Shown here: positions 22,701 to 30,346 of the stretch, one piece after another
How positions within the stretch are numbered: the first letter of the stretch is position 1
Layout: each line of letters opens with the position of its first letter
DNA from: Forficula auricularia
Taxonomy: Eukaryota; Arthropoda; Insecta; Dermaptera; Forficulidae
Reading direction: 5' to 3'
NCBI GenBank assembly: GCA_024734495.1
Contig: JALMQS010000069.1
Coordinates: 3,120,742 to 3,184,741 of the forward strand
Length of the DNA stretch: 64,000 nt
The notes under the pieces: generated by a model
What the model was told of the DNA's origin: nothing
Databases searched by the model: none
Seen by the model: only the letters and a program-made list of their open reading frames with translations
Made by a program: the position numbers and the translations under genes

Positions 22701-25445
22701 AAATTGAACGATATCATGGAAATCTCAATTTTTTCTTTATACGTGAAAGCACAAGCATCCGAGAGGTTTAAATCAACTTAATTTTTATATTTTTCAATAT
22801 ATTTATAATTTTTAAAATTCGGGAGTGTATTAGGAGAAGGAGGAGGAGAGTAAAACTCCTTCTTTCTGAATCGGAGGTTTCATTACAAATATTATTATAA
22901 ATTAGAATCAACAAATTTAATTAATAAGTGGTATTTTCTATTGAAGACGGAATGATAGAACTCAATGCCATATTGATGCAAAGGCAAATCAAGGATAATG
23001 AAAACCACAATTTCAGAATAAAAGAATTTTGAAGATATACCAGGATAAGTCAAAAATTAACTACACTTTTCGTTCTACAACTTTATTAAACTAAGATAGG
23101 AGGCGGCCGCATGCGCATGCGTTGAGTTGGCGAGTCTGTGGTCACGTGTTCGGAATTTAATCATGATCGTGTCAGTTGTCGTCTAGCTACAACAGCATAA
23201 GCATGTCAGCTCTGCTATCAGATTGGACCAAAGAGGAGCAACGAGGACTGGTCAGATTTTTGTGGTCAGAGGGTGTGAAAGGTGACCGTTGATGAAACGG
23301 GGGTTCATCACTATGAGTCCGAATCGAAACGCCAGAGTAAGGAGTGGAAACACCCAGGATCCCCTAAAACGAAAAAATTCAAGACCTCACCATCGGCTGG
23401 GAAGATGATGCTAACCCTGTTTTGGGACGAAAAAGGCCCTATACTGGACGACTACTTGGACAGGGGAACTACTGTAAATAGTGCGAAGTAAAATGCTTTG
23501 TTGGTCAATAAGCTGAAGCCAGCGATTCGAAACAAACGCCGTGGTCTACTCTCAAAGAAAGTTTTGTTGTTACAAGACAACGCCCGGTCGCACACGGTCC
23601 ATCACACCATAGAAACAATAAACAGGTTGGGCTTTGAGACCCTGGAACACCCTCCCTACAGCCCAGATCTCTCTCCCTCAGACTTTCATCTCTTTGGACC
23701 GCTCAAGGAAGCTTTGAGAGGTCATCGATTTGCCTCAGACATGATGCGGTGCAGAAGTGGCTTCATGACCAACCGACAACCTTCTACCAGGAAGGCATCC
23801 GGAAGCTTGTGGCTCGCTAGACCAAGTGCATTGCTAAAGGTGGAGACTATATCGAAAAATAATGTATCTGTTGTACACCTATCTTAGTTTAATAAAGTTG
23901 TAGAACGAAAAGTGTAAGTAATTTTTTACTTATCCTCGTATAATATGGACATATTGAAGGATTTGGATGAGGCAGTCCAGATTCAAAACAAGAGAAATTA
24001 TATCTAATAAGATGTCATTTAATAAGTCAAAGTTTTTTCTCTATTTTTTTTCAAAAGGCGACGTTTAGGCGGTTTTTTCCCTTCTTCAGGGTTTTGAAAA
24101 TGTCAATGAAGGAAATACAAAGTGTCACTCCGCTCTACCTCATTCAAATACTTCAATGTCAACTTACCAGTCCGTCTCCGAAAACTATTTCAAACTATAT
24201 ATGGACATTTTCTTCTCTTAAATAACCCGGCGATTCGGATCCTCCCTCGTTCTTCGGGGGTTTATTTTATATGGTCAACGAAGAAACCTCCACGTATATT
24301 AATATTATTTTTAATCTTATCTTATACTATTAAATGAGCAATTCTTGTATATAATATATAGAATCGCTTTCTCGAAAACACGGATTAAGGGGTTTTTGGG
24401 TCGACAAATCGATCTGTCAGGGTTTCATTATCAGGAAACTTAAATTTGATTGTTCTTTTCTTAATTAGAGAAATCATTCAAAGGTAAAAGAATTCTAACA
24501 ATGGGGTTTTAAACAATATTTCCTTTTTCTTTTTTATCTACAAATACAATGTGCTGGGCGGGTCGTTTTTCTCAAAGACCATTTTTAACCGACATATCAT
24601 TTCGAGAAATAGGTACTATATAAATATATATTTTTCTCCCGAAACGTTTGAATTATTAATAGTTTATGATTGTTTTATAAAAAAAACTGTATTCATTTAT
24701 TAGAATATTATATAATTAAAAATACATAGGTATTATATAATCAGGTCTCAATTTTGAGAAAAATATTTTGATAGATTTTTTACTTAAACTATGTGGTTGA
24801 AAAAAAATTAATCATGTGACTGAATCAAAACAAAATAGGTTGATTAAATAAACAATAATTAAAATGAAAAAATTATCGAGCTAAGCTCGGTCCGCCAGGT
24901 AAGTACTTGCAATTAAGTTCAAAACTCTGTGCATAGCGATCGATGCCTTGATGATGGCCTGAGCGGATCAAAACGTTGGCATAAAAATAAATTAAATTTT
25001 ATTAAAAACAGACCTTTTTAATCTTAATTTAAAATTAAAAAATAATATTAATATATCGCTTTTAATTAAATCAAAAAATTATTGAGCAACGCTCGGTCCG
25101 CCAGGTAGTTGGCTTTATTCTCTAAAATGAAAATGTTTTTTTTTTAATTGATTTCAGGGTGGCGGATTAAGTGGATTCGTTCATAGTTTTGTTACCGAAG
25201 TTCTAGCAATAGTTCGTGCCAATGTCACGGCACTTGGCGGCAATGCAATGGTCTCTTATTTCATTTCAGAATGTATATTATATCATAATCCTCATAAAAA
25301 TCAGGTAACCCAAAATAATAAACCAATATTAATAATTATATTACCAAAATAATAGAAAATTAACTTTCATTTTTTTTTTAAGGCTCAATGTTTGATTAAC
25401 GTCGGAGGCGATGTTGTACACGTTACCTATTTTCCAGATGATTAA
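1524..25445 (+). CDS. C2CD5: C2CD5 (C2 domain-containing protein 5) orthologue, C-terminal half, 10 exons
   Basis: Joined exons: 1524-1758, 10892-11101, 11165-11281, 13695-13907, 19927-20029, 20102-20206, 21263-21420, 22640-22765, 25158-25304, 25383-25445. All introns are GT-AG and phases join without a break, giving about 491 residues and a TAA stop. Several blocks match my memory of C2CD5: the first exon (SDSLPFLEYE and NKLKVK), the motif SLYFKLRRMTPCAV, the block NLNFFFIREST, and the C-terminal blocks ALGGNAMVSYF and NKNQAQCLINVGGDVV. In mammals the protein (CDP138) is an Akt2 substrate with an N-terminal calcium- and lipid-binding C2 domain and a role in GLUT4 vesicle insertion. That C2 domain must be encoded upstream of the window. 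The first exon begins with the last base of a split codon, so this is a partial gene. Introns range from 63 bp to 9.1 kb and the long ones are filled with transposons. Identity is from recall of the family, not a search. Confidence 0.92.
1940..2930 (+). repeat. Unclassified interspersed repeat with tandem G-rich units
   Basis: The left part (about 1980-2200) recurs at 11455-11690 (-), 12165-12500 (+), about 18530-18600 and 63660-63950 (-). The right part has at least two tandem units of about 110-123 bp, starting with GTCAAAAAAT at about 2470, 2581 and 2704, each next to a G-run (up to about 15 G at 2449-2463). The right border, with a GTATGGTAAAGTCAAG motif near 2750, recurs near 63590 in inverse orientation. 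No ORF is convincing. Confidence 0.6.
3675..3716 (-). ncRNA. Hammerhead-ribozyme-like motif, inverted partner
   Basis: Reverse-complement copy of the motif at 4179-4222 in the left arm of the foldback element, with the same boxes. Confidence 0.35.
4179..4222 (+). ncRNA. Hammerhead-ribozyme-like motif (foldback arm)
   Basis: CTGAGGA at 4181-4187 is followed by a hairpin with GGTC pairing GACC, then GAAAC and a 3-bp helix III (ACU/AGU) with loop GUAU, ending GUU. These are the CUGANGA, helix II, GAAA and NUH elements of a hammerhead. One extra U lies before helix II and I find no good helix I. The inverted copy is at 3675-3716 (-). Confidence 0.35.
4750..5025 (+). pseudogene. Degenerate internally deleted hAT transposon fragment
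   Basis: One frame at about 4968-5010 reads PGTNAATERVFSTVNKVW, the signature of the hAT C-terminal dimerisation domain. About 200 bp upstream, GGTGACCAGACGTCCC resembles the terminus of some hAT families. The coding part between is frameshifted and mostly deleted. Confidence 0.6.
5514..7550 (-). pseudogene. Reverse transcriptase ORF of the non-LTR element (678 codons)
   Basis: Open from 7550 to 5514. RT motifs in order: NNRAPGIDNIQAEILK, then QFGFRRNRGTREA, FIDLEKAFDNVNW, KKGVRQGCVLSPMIFNLYIE and the catalytic [11 protein letters not shown]. The C-terminal part has MYGCETWT and a basic [14 protein letters not shown] segment seen in many arthropod elements of this type. The RT frame is intact but separated from the endonuclease by a frameshift, so this copy is unlikely to be autonomous. 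Confidence 0.88.
7543..8190 (-). pseudogene. APE-type endonuclease ORF of the non-LTR element
   Basis: 215 codons in a different frame from the RT. Catalytic-type motifs are visible: IIMGDWNARVGKG, FQIDYILVKQRF and SDHNLIAM. The N-terminal segment (to about 8390) continues in another frame across a G-run, so the domain is broken by a frameshift near 8210. Confidence 0.85.
9543..10165. repeat. Inverted-repeat element with degenerate hammerhead-like cores
   Basis: Arms TTAATAAGTTGTTGTAGGG... at the left and the reverse complement at about 10070-10165. Each arm carries GACGAAACGTTGG next to a GTCAAC/GTTGAC hairpin (about 9900-9935 on the minus strand, 10072-10105 on the plus strand). The CUGANGA box is mutated in both (ATGAGGA and CTGCGGA), so these look inactive. 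Confidence 0.7.
9587..9870 (+). mobile_element. 5'-truncated non-LTR retrotransposon tail with 12-bp TSD
   Basis: Flanked by AGCTTATGCAAA at 9575-9586 and 9871-9882. The 284-bp insert encodes an RT C-terminal end (WYAHVGRM and RGRPKKRWHDDL) and stops in a short AAG repeat tail. It sits in the left arm of the inverted repeat at 9543-10165. Confidence 0.85.
10411..10451 (-). ncRNA. Hammerhead-like motif, family 2
   Basis: On the minus strand: CTGATGA, extra T, hairpin with GAAGAC / GTCCTC arms, GAAAC, TATA, GTC. Helix III ACUAUAGU is self-complementary. One helix II pair is disrupted relative to the partner at 10638-10676. Confidence 0.42.
10638..10676 (+). ncRNA. Hammerhead-like motif, family 2
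   Basis: CTGATGA (10640-10646), extra T, GAAGAC-CAA-GTCTTC hairpin with six perfect pairs, GAAAC (10663-10667), TATA, GTC (10672-10674). Helix III ACUAUAGU is a perfect palindrome, suiting a dimer. Helix I is only GA/UC. It is in sense orientation within intron a of C2CD5. Confidence 0.45.
10892..11101 (+). CDS. C2CD5: C2CD5 exon b
   Basis: The acceptor is TTTTCTAG and the donor is CAACAG/GTTGTA. The exon is 70 codons with both ends in phase 0. It continues FGLK from the previous exon into LQITIGEKM, as expected for the family, and ends KLHQQ. An inner ATG at 10916 is not a start. Confidence 0.92.
11165..11281 (+). CDS. C2CD5: C2CD5 exon c
   Basis: Thirty-nine codons, phase 0 at both ends, after a 63-bp intron. 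The acceptor is GTTTTTTAG and the donor is GAG/GTAATT. The exon encodes an acidic Ser/Glu/Asp-rich linker, as expected for this part of C2CD5. Confidence 0.88.
12165..12990 (+). repeat. Unclassified interspersed repeat, second copy
   Basis: Shares with 1980-2350 the block containing CTGAAACTATTTTGATTAA and the downstream G-runs (12630-12655, 12765-12780, 12898-12908). An inverted partial copy lies just upstream at 11455-11690. No coding capacity seen. Confidence 0.6.
13695..13907 (+). CDS. C2CD5: C2CD5 exon d
   Basis: The acceptor is a T-run ending TGAG and the donor is CTTCAA/GTACTA. The exon is 71 codons, phase 0 at both ends. It encodes VDDTEDADV, then PPPPEGFIICNTD and IQMFTQVWRAK. These match the family block of an acidic segment, a Pro-rich segment ending Cys-Asn-Thr, and IQMFT. 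Confidence 0.9.
14121..14401. repeat. Near-perfect 281-bp palindrome with tRNA-like box B
   Basis: Arms of about 140 bp around a centre of repeated TTAAGC. Each arm contains the tRNA box B-like GGTTTCGATTCC/GGTTCGATTCC and the block AGTTAGCGCTTGG. The same core recurs as an inverted pair at 44021-44331. Only a few mismatches separate the arms. Confidence 0.9.
15074..15354. repeat. Near-perfect palindrome, about 280 bp
   Basis: Arms begin TATGTAAACGCG and end with the reverse complement, with a loop of about 9 bp near 15219. Four or five mismatches are seen. It is unrelated in sequence to the palindrome at 14121-14401 but of the same size. Confidence 0.9.
15355..15450 (+). repeat. tRNA-like SINE fragment
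   Basis: Contains GCACTCGGGTTCGATTCCC (box B with paired T-arm) preceded by GGTGAGCCAGATGGC. It does not complete a cloverleaf with an acceptor stem, so I call it a tRNA-derived repeat and not a tRNA gene. Confidence 0.45.
16484..17098 (+). mobile_element. 5'-truncated copy of the RTE-like LINE
   Basis: Matches the 3' part of the element at 5492-8430 in inverse orientation: the frame reads [31 protein letters not shown]. Stops and frameshifts are present (for example near 16606 and after 16884). It ends near GTCTACTCAATGGTGACG. Confidence 0.85.
17257..17635. mobile_element. Non-autonomous inverted-repeat element (MITE-like)
   Basis: Ends TGTGACCTTCTCCGAG and CTCGGAGAAGGTCACA form perfect 16-bp terminal inverted repeats that extend imperfectly (AAGTGACCTA / TAGGTCCCTT). 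The interior holds a TTTAA-rich palindrome at about 17455-17505. Superfamily not assigned. Confidence 0.7.
18836..19755. mobile_element. Non-autonomous hAT element with 8-bp TSD, hosting a second hAT
   Basis: Ends CAGTGTTCCGCAAA and TTTGCGGAACACTG, flanked by perfect CTCTAGAT at 18828-18835 and 19756-19763. Relatives are at 33121-33471 and 47095-48228, and an end fragment is at about 48510. A second element is inserted at 18893-19418. Confidence 0.9.
18893..19418. mobile_element. Nested hAT-type element inside the hAT at 18836
   Basis: Starts CAGGCTTGTTCAAACC and ends GGGGCCACCCCTG, flanked by perfect 8-bp TTTTAGAG (18885-18892 and 19419-19426). Removing it restores the host element seen at 33121-33471. 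No transposase ORF is visible. Confidence 0.88.
19927..20029 (+). CDS. C2CD5: C2CD5 exon e
   Basis: The acceptor is TTTTTTAG and the donor is TTAG/GTTTGA. The exon is 103 bp, entering in phase 0 and leaving after one base of the next codon. It encodes SLYFKLRRMTPCAV and LELPEQDEMQIS, matching the cysteine-containing block of C2CD5. Confidence 0.92.
20102..20206 (+). CDS. C2CD5: C2CD5 exon f
   Basis: 105 bp after a 72-bp intron. The acceptor is CAATAG and the donor is GGAG/GTAATA. It completes a split glycine codon and encodes MALGLSDTDW followed by a Lys/Arg/Ser-rich linker. Confidence 0.87.
20486..21122 (-). pseudogene. C-terminal fragment of a non-LTR reverse transcriptase
   Basis: On the minus strand the frame reads LDMPLKCRYPYL, then WYEEWQKICTKFDI, and near its end CSLCNLGEKEVFF and YLGEVTLS. 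This has the cysteine-containing C-terminal style of insect LINE reverse transcriptases. Two in-frame stops interrupt it upstream of 20863, so it is a dead fragment. It lies in a C2CD5 intron. Confidence 0.6.
21263..21420 (+). CDS. C2CD5: C2CD5 exon g
   Basis: 158 bp. The acceptor is TTATTCCAG and the donor is CATCAT/GTAAGA. It completes a split Asp codon and ends in phase 0. It encodes a low-complexity Ser/Thr/Pro region ending in three histidines, so it is the least conserved exon. Phase and splice sites support it. Confidence 0.82.
21692..21890. mobile_element. Short inverted-ended element with hammerhead-like motif
   Basis: Ends TTGAGAAG.GATGGAAGGC and the inverse complement GCCTTCCATC.CTTCTCAA. 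The same terminal GATGGAAGGCAGCCC-type box bounds the element at 30347-30566. It carries one family 1 motif on the minus strand (21787-21820). Confidence 0.65.
21787..21820 (-). ncRNA. Hammerhead-like motif, family 1 (decayed)
   Basis: Minus strand: ACC-CTGAAGA, a CGGAG...CTTCC helix II, GAAA, then AAATGG. The cleavage triplet is degenerate (ATG), although ACC/GGT for helix I remains. Confidence 0.3.
22275..22480 (+). repeat. tRNA-like SINE head and second tRNA-like 3' half
   Basis: GGCTGTCCGAGCTGGCTAAG resembles a Leu/Ser tRNA start and CCCGGGTTCGAGCCTGG resembles its T-arm. A second T-arm, CAGGTTCGAATCCTG, follows at about 22450. Acceptor stems do not close, so these are tRNA-derived repeats and not genes. 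Confidence 0.45.
22640..22765 (+). CDS. C2CD5: C2CD5 exon h
   Basis: Forty-two codons, phase 0 at both ends, acceptor TTTTTTAG, donor GAGAG/GTTTAA. It encodes PLSYIPGGKIERYHGN and NFFFIRESTS, a highly conserved block of the C2CD5 C-terminal region. Confidence 0.93.
23038..23940 (+). mobile_element. Internally deleted mariner transposon with TA duplication
   Basis: Terminal inverted repeats of about 60 bp (TACCAGGATAAG... and ...CTTATCCTCGTA) flanked by TA on both sides. The 903-bp length is about 400 bp shorter than a usual mariner. It is inserted in a repeat of the hammerhead-like group (about 22945-24120). Confidence 0.92.
23203..23886 (+). pseudogene. Mariner transposase remnant
   Basis: Starts MSALLSDWTKEEQRGLV, then jumps by an internal deletion with frame change to VDETGVHHYESESKRQSKEW. 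It continues through LLLQDNARSHT to PPYSPDLSPSDFHLFGPLKE. The three catalytic aspartates (in VDETG, DNARSH and SPSD) with D34D spacing fit mariner. A stop near 23489 and the deletion make it non-functional. Confidence 0.9.
24059..24091 (-). ncRNA. Hammerhead-like motif, family 1 (GAAA mutated)
   Basis: Minus strand: CC-CTGAAGA, helix II hairpin, then TAAAC-GTC. G12 of the GAAA box has become T, so activity is not expected. The flank is a mariner-split relative of the element at 37914-38243. Confidence 0.35.
24320..24680 (+). repeat. Unclassified interspersed repeat
   Basis: The block with CGACAAATCGATCTGTCAGG and TTAATTAGAGAAATCATTCA recurs at about 5030-5240 and 51530-51910. Its edge, GAGCAATTCTTGTATAT, recurs near 53130. 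It may be Helitron-like, but I see no diagnostic ends. Confidence 0.5.
25158..25304 (+). CDS. C2CD5: C2CD5 exon i
   Basis: Forty-nine codons, phase 0, acceptor GATTTCAG, donor ATCAG/GTAACC. It encodes GFVHSFVTEVLAIVRANV and ALGGNAMVSYF, the signature C-terminal block of the family. Confidence 0.94.
25383..25445 (+). CDS. C2CD5: C2CD5 last coding exon with stop
   Basis: Follows a 78-bp intron with acceptor TTTTTTTAAG. It encodes AQCLINVGGDVVHVTYFPDD and then TAA at 25443-25445. The 3' UTR begins here and includes a C-run near 25457. I saw no canonical AATAAA close by. Confidence 0.93.
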   Translation, partial: AQCLINVGGDVVHVTYFPDD

Positions 25446-25701
25446 TTTTCTATTCCCCCCCCCCCCTAAAGGACTGCATTACAATCAAATACTATACAAT
25501 ACTCTATCATATAATTATATTAAATTAATACCCATCTCTGTAACTATAATTTGGTAATATAAAAATTTATTCTTTCAACTTAATTTTGCTCAATTTTATT
25601 TGATATATGAGCCTTTTATGATTATTATGCCCAATTCAAAAAAAAAAAATAGTTGTGTGTGTTTTTAAATCACACGATAGAAGTGAAACTTTTCGAAGGT
25701 G

Positions 25702-25848
25702 TTCAAAAAAATCTCCCAAAATGACCACAAATATTGATTATTCAAACGAAGTTCTTATGAAATTATTTATTTTGTACTATAAGAACTTCGTTTGAATAAT
25801 CAATATTTACGAACATTTTGGGAGATTTTTTTGAACACTGTCAATAAA
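25702..25848. repeat. Hairpin element, about 62-bp arms
   Basis: GTGTTCAAAAAAATCTCCCA at the left end and its inverse complement at the right end, with a loop of about 22 bp near 25775. It lies just downstream of the C2CD5 stop, probably beyond its 3' UTR. Confidence 0.8.
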
Positions 25849-26563
25849 CTTTTTATAAGTTTCTTATAAATAGTCAACAAACTGTCATAAGCTTGATATT
25901 TACATGGTTAGTTAAAATTAAATTCATTAAAAAATAATTTTTCACGAAAAAGAGCCTTTATTAAGAAAACTTGATTTTTTAGGTATAGGGACATGATATA
26001 TCGTCTTAAAGCATTTTCTTCGTCTTTCAATTTATTGAGTAATATATGGGGGGTCTCATTTGAAAAAACGAACTTTTGACCCCTTTTATGAATAACGGAA
26101 ATAATAGTAATCTTAGCACGCCCTGTATAATATGGAGTCGATTTTTTGGCGTAAATTAAATACTTCGGGTGTGTCTAAAATACCACCAAAATATCAACTT
26201 TTCATGAATTGAGAGCACTAATTTATTTAAGTTTAATTAGGGCCATGTTTTGGACTATATTTAACCCACATTATTTTTTATCTCCAAAACTGATAGAGAT
26301 AGGTATAGGAAAATATTAATAAAAAAGTATTTTAATAAAAGGACGGTTCTAAAAACGAGTTTATATACGGGGTGTTCCATTAAAAAAAATAAAGTTGCTA
26401 CGACTTTTCGATGGAAGCCGAAACGTCGCAGTGCTGAAAATATTTTAGATCGATAGAACAGGTAAGAAAATGTAAGGTGCTAAATTTTCAGAAAAATCCT
26501 GCTTTCCGTTTTCCATAAACGTATAGCGTGCCATCGACCGTGAATCACCCTTTATAACAAATT

Positions 26564-26802
26564 GAATGGATTTTGATGAGGCAGTACAAGGTTCAAAAAA
26601 AGAGAGATAAATATAACTATCTTTTTTATTCAAAGCCGACGTTTCGGAGGTTTATTCCTCTTCTTCAGGGTTTAGAAAGGTCAGTGAAGGAAATACAATG
26701 TGCATTCCCCTCTGTCTCCTCACTCAATGGCAGTAACAAGAGGAGACAGAGGGGAATGTCACATTGTATTTTCATCACTGACCTTTCAAAACCCTGAATC
26801 AT
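26564..26802. mobile_element. Hammerhead-like foldback element, right arm truncated
   Basis: Begins TGGATTTTGATGAGGCAGT, carries a family 1 motif, and has an inner hairpin (CCCCTCTGTCTCCTC / GAGGAGACAGAGGGG) near 26730. The right arm stops inside the motif (ACCCTGAATC). Relatives are at 37914-38243 and 22945-24120. Confidence 0.75.
26636..26669 (-). ncRNA. Hammerhead-like motif, family 1
   Basis: Minus strand: CC-CTGAAGA, extra A, helix II GAGG...CCTC, GAAAC, GTC, GGC. Helix I GG/CC extends with further pairs after one mismatch. All conserved core boxes are present. Confidence 0.5.
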
Positions 26803-27266
26803 TTTTTTTCTTAGCGCCGCCATATATCTATATATATACCGAATTTAAATATGTATAATTATAATTTATTTGTTAGAGATATAGTATTTTAAAGGTTTGA
26901 TTAGAAATATTTTATTTGTTATTTATCATGGATTAAATTTTCTGATTGGATATAGATAAATTCGTTGGTCATAATTAAGAAGACTGTTGATGAAGGTCAA
27001 ACTTTAAAAACTATATAGACTCTAAAAAATAAATTATATATATATATATATATATTTATATGTATTTGGTATACCATAATATACTGTATATGTATTGAAA
27101 GTTTCTTTTTGCCGAGAGTAGCAGAATTTTTTATAAATTAAAGGAGACAATAAATAAGTGTCTTCTGCTAGGAAAATAAATTTTTAAATTTATTTATAGT
27201 TTCGAGAGCTTTGTTTATAATAGCAAAATAAGGACAAGTTTTTATGTGTGACTTTTTTATCTATCA

Positions 27267-27302
27267 GCCAACGTTTCGTCGACTTTGCCGACTCCTTCAG
27301 GG
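27267..27302 (-). ncRNA. Hammerhead-like motif, family 1
   Basis: Minus strand: GCC-CTGAAGG, hairpin GTCG...CGAC, GAAAC, GTT, GGC. A9 is G here (CTGAAGG), a core change. The GCC/GGC helix I is intact. Confidence 0.38.
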
Positions 27303-27560
27303 CTTCAAATAGTCATGCCACACATTCGTCTAAATTTTCTTTTTATCTTCGTTACCATTAAAGACCATCAGAAACATAAATTTCAAAAATATTTGGCACA
27401 TTCACATAAACAATTTTTCCTTCTATTCTTTATATTAATAATTGCACTGGACAAAACAGAATTACATAGAATGAGGCAACACTGTTTTTTAAAACAATAG
27501 AATAAAATTCTTTTTTTATTGATCCTTACATTTAAAAATCTCAAATTTAAAATTTTGAAA

Positions 27561-27595
27561 CCCTGAAGAAGTCGGCAAAGTCGACGAAACATTGG
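27561..27595 (+). ncRNA. Hammerhead-like motif, family 1
   Basis: CC-CTGAAGA (27563-27569), extra A, hairpin GTCG...CGAC, GAAAC (27586-27590), ATT, GG. The core is intact apart from A in place of G before the TT of the cleavage triplet, which breaks a helix III pair. Confidence 0.38.
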
Positions 27596-28113
27596 CTGAT
27601 AAATAAAAATGTCACACATAAAAACTTGTCCTTATTTTCCTATTATAAACTTTCAAATTAATACAAATTTGTATCAAGCAGAGGACATACTCATTGATTT
27701 CTATTTATTAATTCTTATTAATTTTATTTTTAGAAATTTTCTTATTAATAATCTCTCACTTTAAAATCCTTTATTTTGATCAAATATCTTGAATTAGATG
27801 GATTTCTATTTAATTTAAATTTAATTTACAATAAGAAAGAAGTGTATGTACTTTTAAATATGAAGATAATTTAATTATTAATACTATAACATTTAAGAAG
27901 TTATAACAGGTAGTTTTTTGAGGAGCAGGTTAAAGTTGATTTTTTTTTATTATTTATATAACTATGTTTAATTGAAAAGTTTTTGTTTTGCCGAGAGTAG
28001 AGCAGAGTTGTTGATTCACAAAGAGAAACAAAGAGGTTGTCCTCTGCTTGATGCAAATAAACATACACACATATATCGAAATTATATATCTGTATATATA
28101 TTATTTATTTGTT

Positions 28114-28154
28114 TGAGACTATAGTTTCGAAGGCTTGGCCCTCATCATCAGTCT
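28114..28154 (-). ncRNA. Hammerhead-like motif, family 2
   Basis: Minus strand: GA-CTGATGA, extra T, hairpin GAGGGC-CAA-GCCTTC, GAAAC, TATA, GTC, TC. Helix III is the palindrome ACUAUAGU. Helix II has one mismatched pair. Confidence 0.45.
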
Positions 28155-28541
28155 TTTTAATTATAAATATTATTTTTCATTAGATCAGTATCGCGTGGAT
28201 ATTGAAAAAAAAATTTTGAAATTTTTTTTCCTTCTTTCTCAGCTGAATAGCCAGGTAGAATTAAAAACATTTTCTGGGTACACATCCATATAGGTATTTA
28301 TCTTAAACTAACAAAGAACGCCCGAACAATGGAGGGGGGGTGGGGGTAGTTGGACTTTTTTCCACTTTCTTTTATCTAAAATTATTTGTTTTGACAGTAC
28401 ATTTGAAGCAGGTTGCTATTTGTCAATTCAAATCTGTTATTTAAACAGAGGTCAGAATTCTTGTTATATGATTTAAGAATTTCTAAAGATTCAATAGCGC
28501 CGCTAATCAATCTTGGATTTCTCTCTGCCTTAATTAATTCA

Positions 28542-28968
28542 TTTTTTTTTTTTTTAATGCAATCGAATGCAAGAAGGGGGTGCACCAGTAAAGATGCAGC
28601 TCCTATGGATCTCGAAAGACCCTGCATTACCGAAGAGAAGGGAAAGTTGATTAAGTGAGAGGGTGTAGACGTAGGTGTCTATGCACCCCGGTTTTGAAAG
28701 GTTTGAAGATTATAGGTGCTGGGAAAGATAGAGCTGGAGAGAGTTCCAGTTCCTTGAAGTCATGGGGATATATGTATTGGCGAATGAAGTGGTCCGGCAC
28801 TTTTCCAATTTGACCGCGAAAGAGTGTTGGGAGTCGGCAAAACGCGTGCTACGTGCAAAGCATGCTTTGGGGGGAATTATTGATTTTATCTCATCAGACC
28901 ACCTGCCGTGATAGTATCTATAGAAAAGGGAAAGGCCAGAGACATTTCTTCGATGAGCCAGCGATATC
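28542..28968 (-). mobile_element. 5'-truncated Jockey/CR1-like LINE, 3' end with poly-A
   Basis: Minus-strand 3' end marked by a T-run at 28542-28555 on the plus strand. The sequence matches the 3' ends at 54787 and 60107 closely and is cut off at about 28968, inside the RT C-terminal part. Confidence 0.85.
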
Positions 28969-29012
28969 CACCCGATACTGATCTAATGAAAAATAATATT
29001 TATAATTAAAAA

Positions 29013-29051
29013 GACTGATGATGAGGGCCAATCCTTCGAAACTTTAGTCTC
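29013..29051 (+). ncRNA. Hammerhead-like motif, family 2
   Basis: GA-CTGATGA (29015-29021), hairpin GAGGGC...TCCTTC, GAAAC (29038-29042), TTTA, GTC, TC. Same layout as its inverted partner at 28114-28154, with one change in helix III. Confidence 0.42.
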
Positions 29052-30346
29052 AAACAAATAAATAATATATATACAGATATATAATTTCGAATATATGTGT
29101 GTATGTTTATTTGCATCAAGCAGAGGACAACCTCTTTGTTTCTCTTTGTGAATCACTATGTTTATTTTACTTTTTAATAACTGATTAATACTTAATCGAA
29201 GACCAGGCTAGAAAAAACCTGCCTTGGGTGATGCTTTTGCTAACTATAGGTATAATAAAAAAAATAGAGAAATTAAAGACTTACCTCTCTATGCTTTTTG
29301 TTCAGAGGAAATATTTTCTTCTTTTTGATTGGTTTTAGTTAAAAGTCGTGTGGGCGATGATAATAACAGATAGATATTAGCGATTATTTTTATGGAGCGT
29401 TCTACGTTAGTTAAAATTAAATATTAATTGTTTATTATGCCATAAATCATTTGCGCTTTTCCAAATATTAGTTTAAATTTTATGTAAAAAAATAAATGAC
29501 ACATTTATTGGGTTAAACATAATAATTAAATAGACTAACTAAAAACCAGAAAGGCATATCAGCTATTTATTTATTAATTATCATAAAACATACATTTTTA
29601 CTCGCCTGCTTACTATTGTCTTGAAAAATTTCTGTAGAACGAAAAGTCGTAGAAAGTTCGTTCTTATGGTAAAATATTTATATTTCCAATGCGAAGACTG
29701 ATTAGATTTTTGGCTTTCTAGCTTAAAAACTTCTGGTTTAAAAATTCAGAAAAGATCATTTTTTTTAATGATTTTATTTTGATTTCAAGGCAATGTATCT
29801 TCCTTGAATTTCTTTTGCTTTAGAACTAAGGCATTGCAAGGATGCCAAATACAAGTCCAGAGTTGTTTCACATTTTAGTAGAGATTAATTTCTATTATTC
29901 TAGGAAAGGCATTTTGACTCTGGCTAAGAAGATATTTAATCGAAATGAATATCCGATTTAGATATCTTTTGAAGTCAGGGCAAAAGGGGTTAAGTCAACT
30001 TTTTGTCATTTTGAAGTTTTGATGCATTTTAGACTAAAAAAATCCGCTCTTTCTAATGGTACAGAATCAGAAATATTTACTTCAATTGTTATTTCACTAA
30101 ATACAAAGGACCTATCTTTCATTTTTTGGTAGATTTCCCTTATGTCATCTTGAGTTTTTTTTGAATAAATTATTTTTTACAATCTCAAAAATAACATGAT
30201 AAATAAACAACCGCATATTTTCAAGGAAAATAGTTAATTATTAATAAATGCTGACTTTCCGAAACTAAGCTATTTCTTAATTACCTCGTACTGAAAACAT
30301 CACCTGACTTAACCCTTTTGCCCTAACTGCAAAGATATTATTTATT

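Larger units (their letters stand above)
27217..27648. mobile_element. Foldback element with two hammerhead-like motifs
   Basis: Arms of about 100 bp (27217-27313 and 27549-27648) are inverse complements and include ATGTGTGACTTTTTTAT / its partner. Each arm has a GTCG-loop-CGAC hairpin flanked by CTGAAGR and GAAAC. Confidence 0.8.
27967..29155. mobile_element. Paired hammerhead-like element split by a LINE fragment
   Basis: Left arm about 27967-28206 and right arm about 28966-29155 are inverse copies, each with the CCTCTGCTTGATGCAAATAA box, a TA-rich part and a CTGATGA...GAAAC motif. The interior (about 28540-28968) holds a 5'-truncated LINE on the minus strand. Confidence 0.82.

Noticed and set aside
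24122..24337. 71-codon open frame after the hammerhead-like element
   Set aside because: No domain features and it spans two repeat types.
24950..24990. CTTGATGATGGCC...AAAACGTTGG as a hammerhead (also 30781-30820)
   Set aside because: Helix II does not pair well and the GAAA box is AAAA; likely a distant or decayed relative.
27000..29200. CRISPR-like alternation of repeats and spacers
   Set aside because: Repeats are inverted, of unequal spacing, and match dispersed eukaryotic elements elsewhere in the window.
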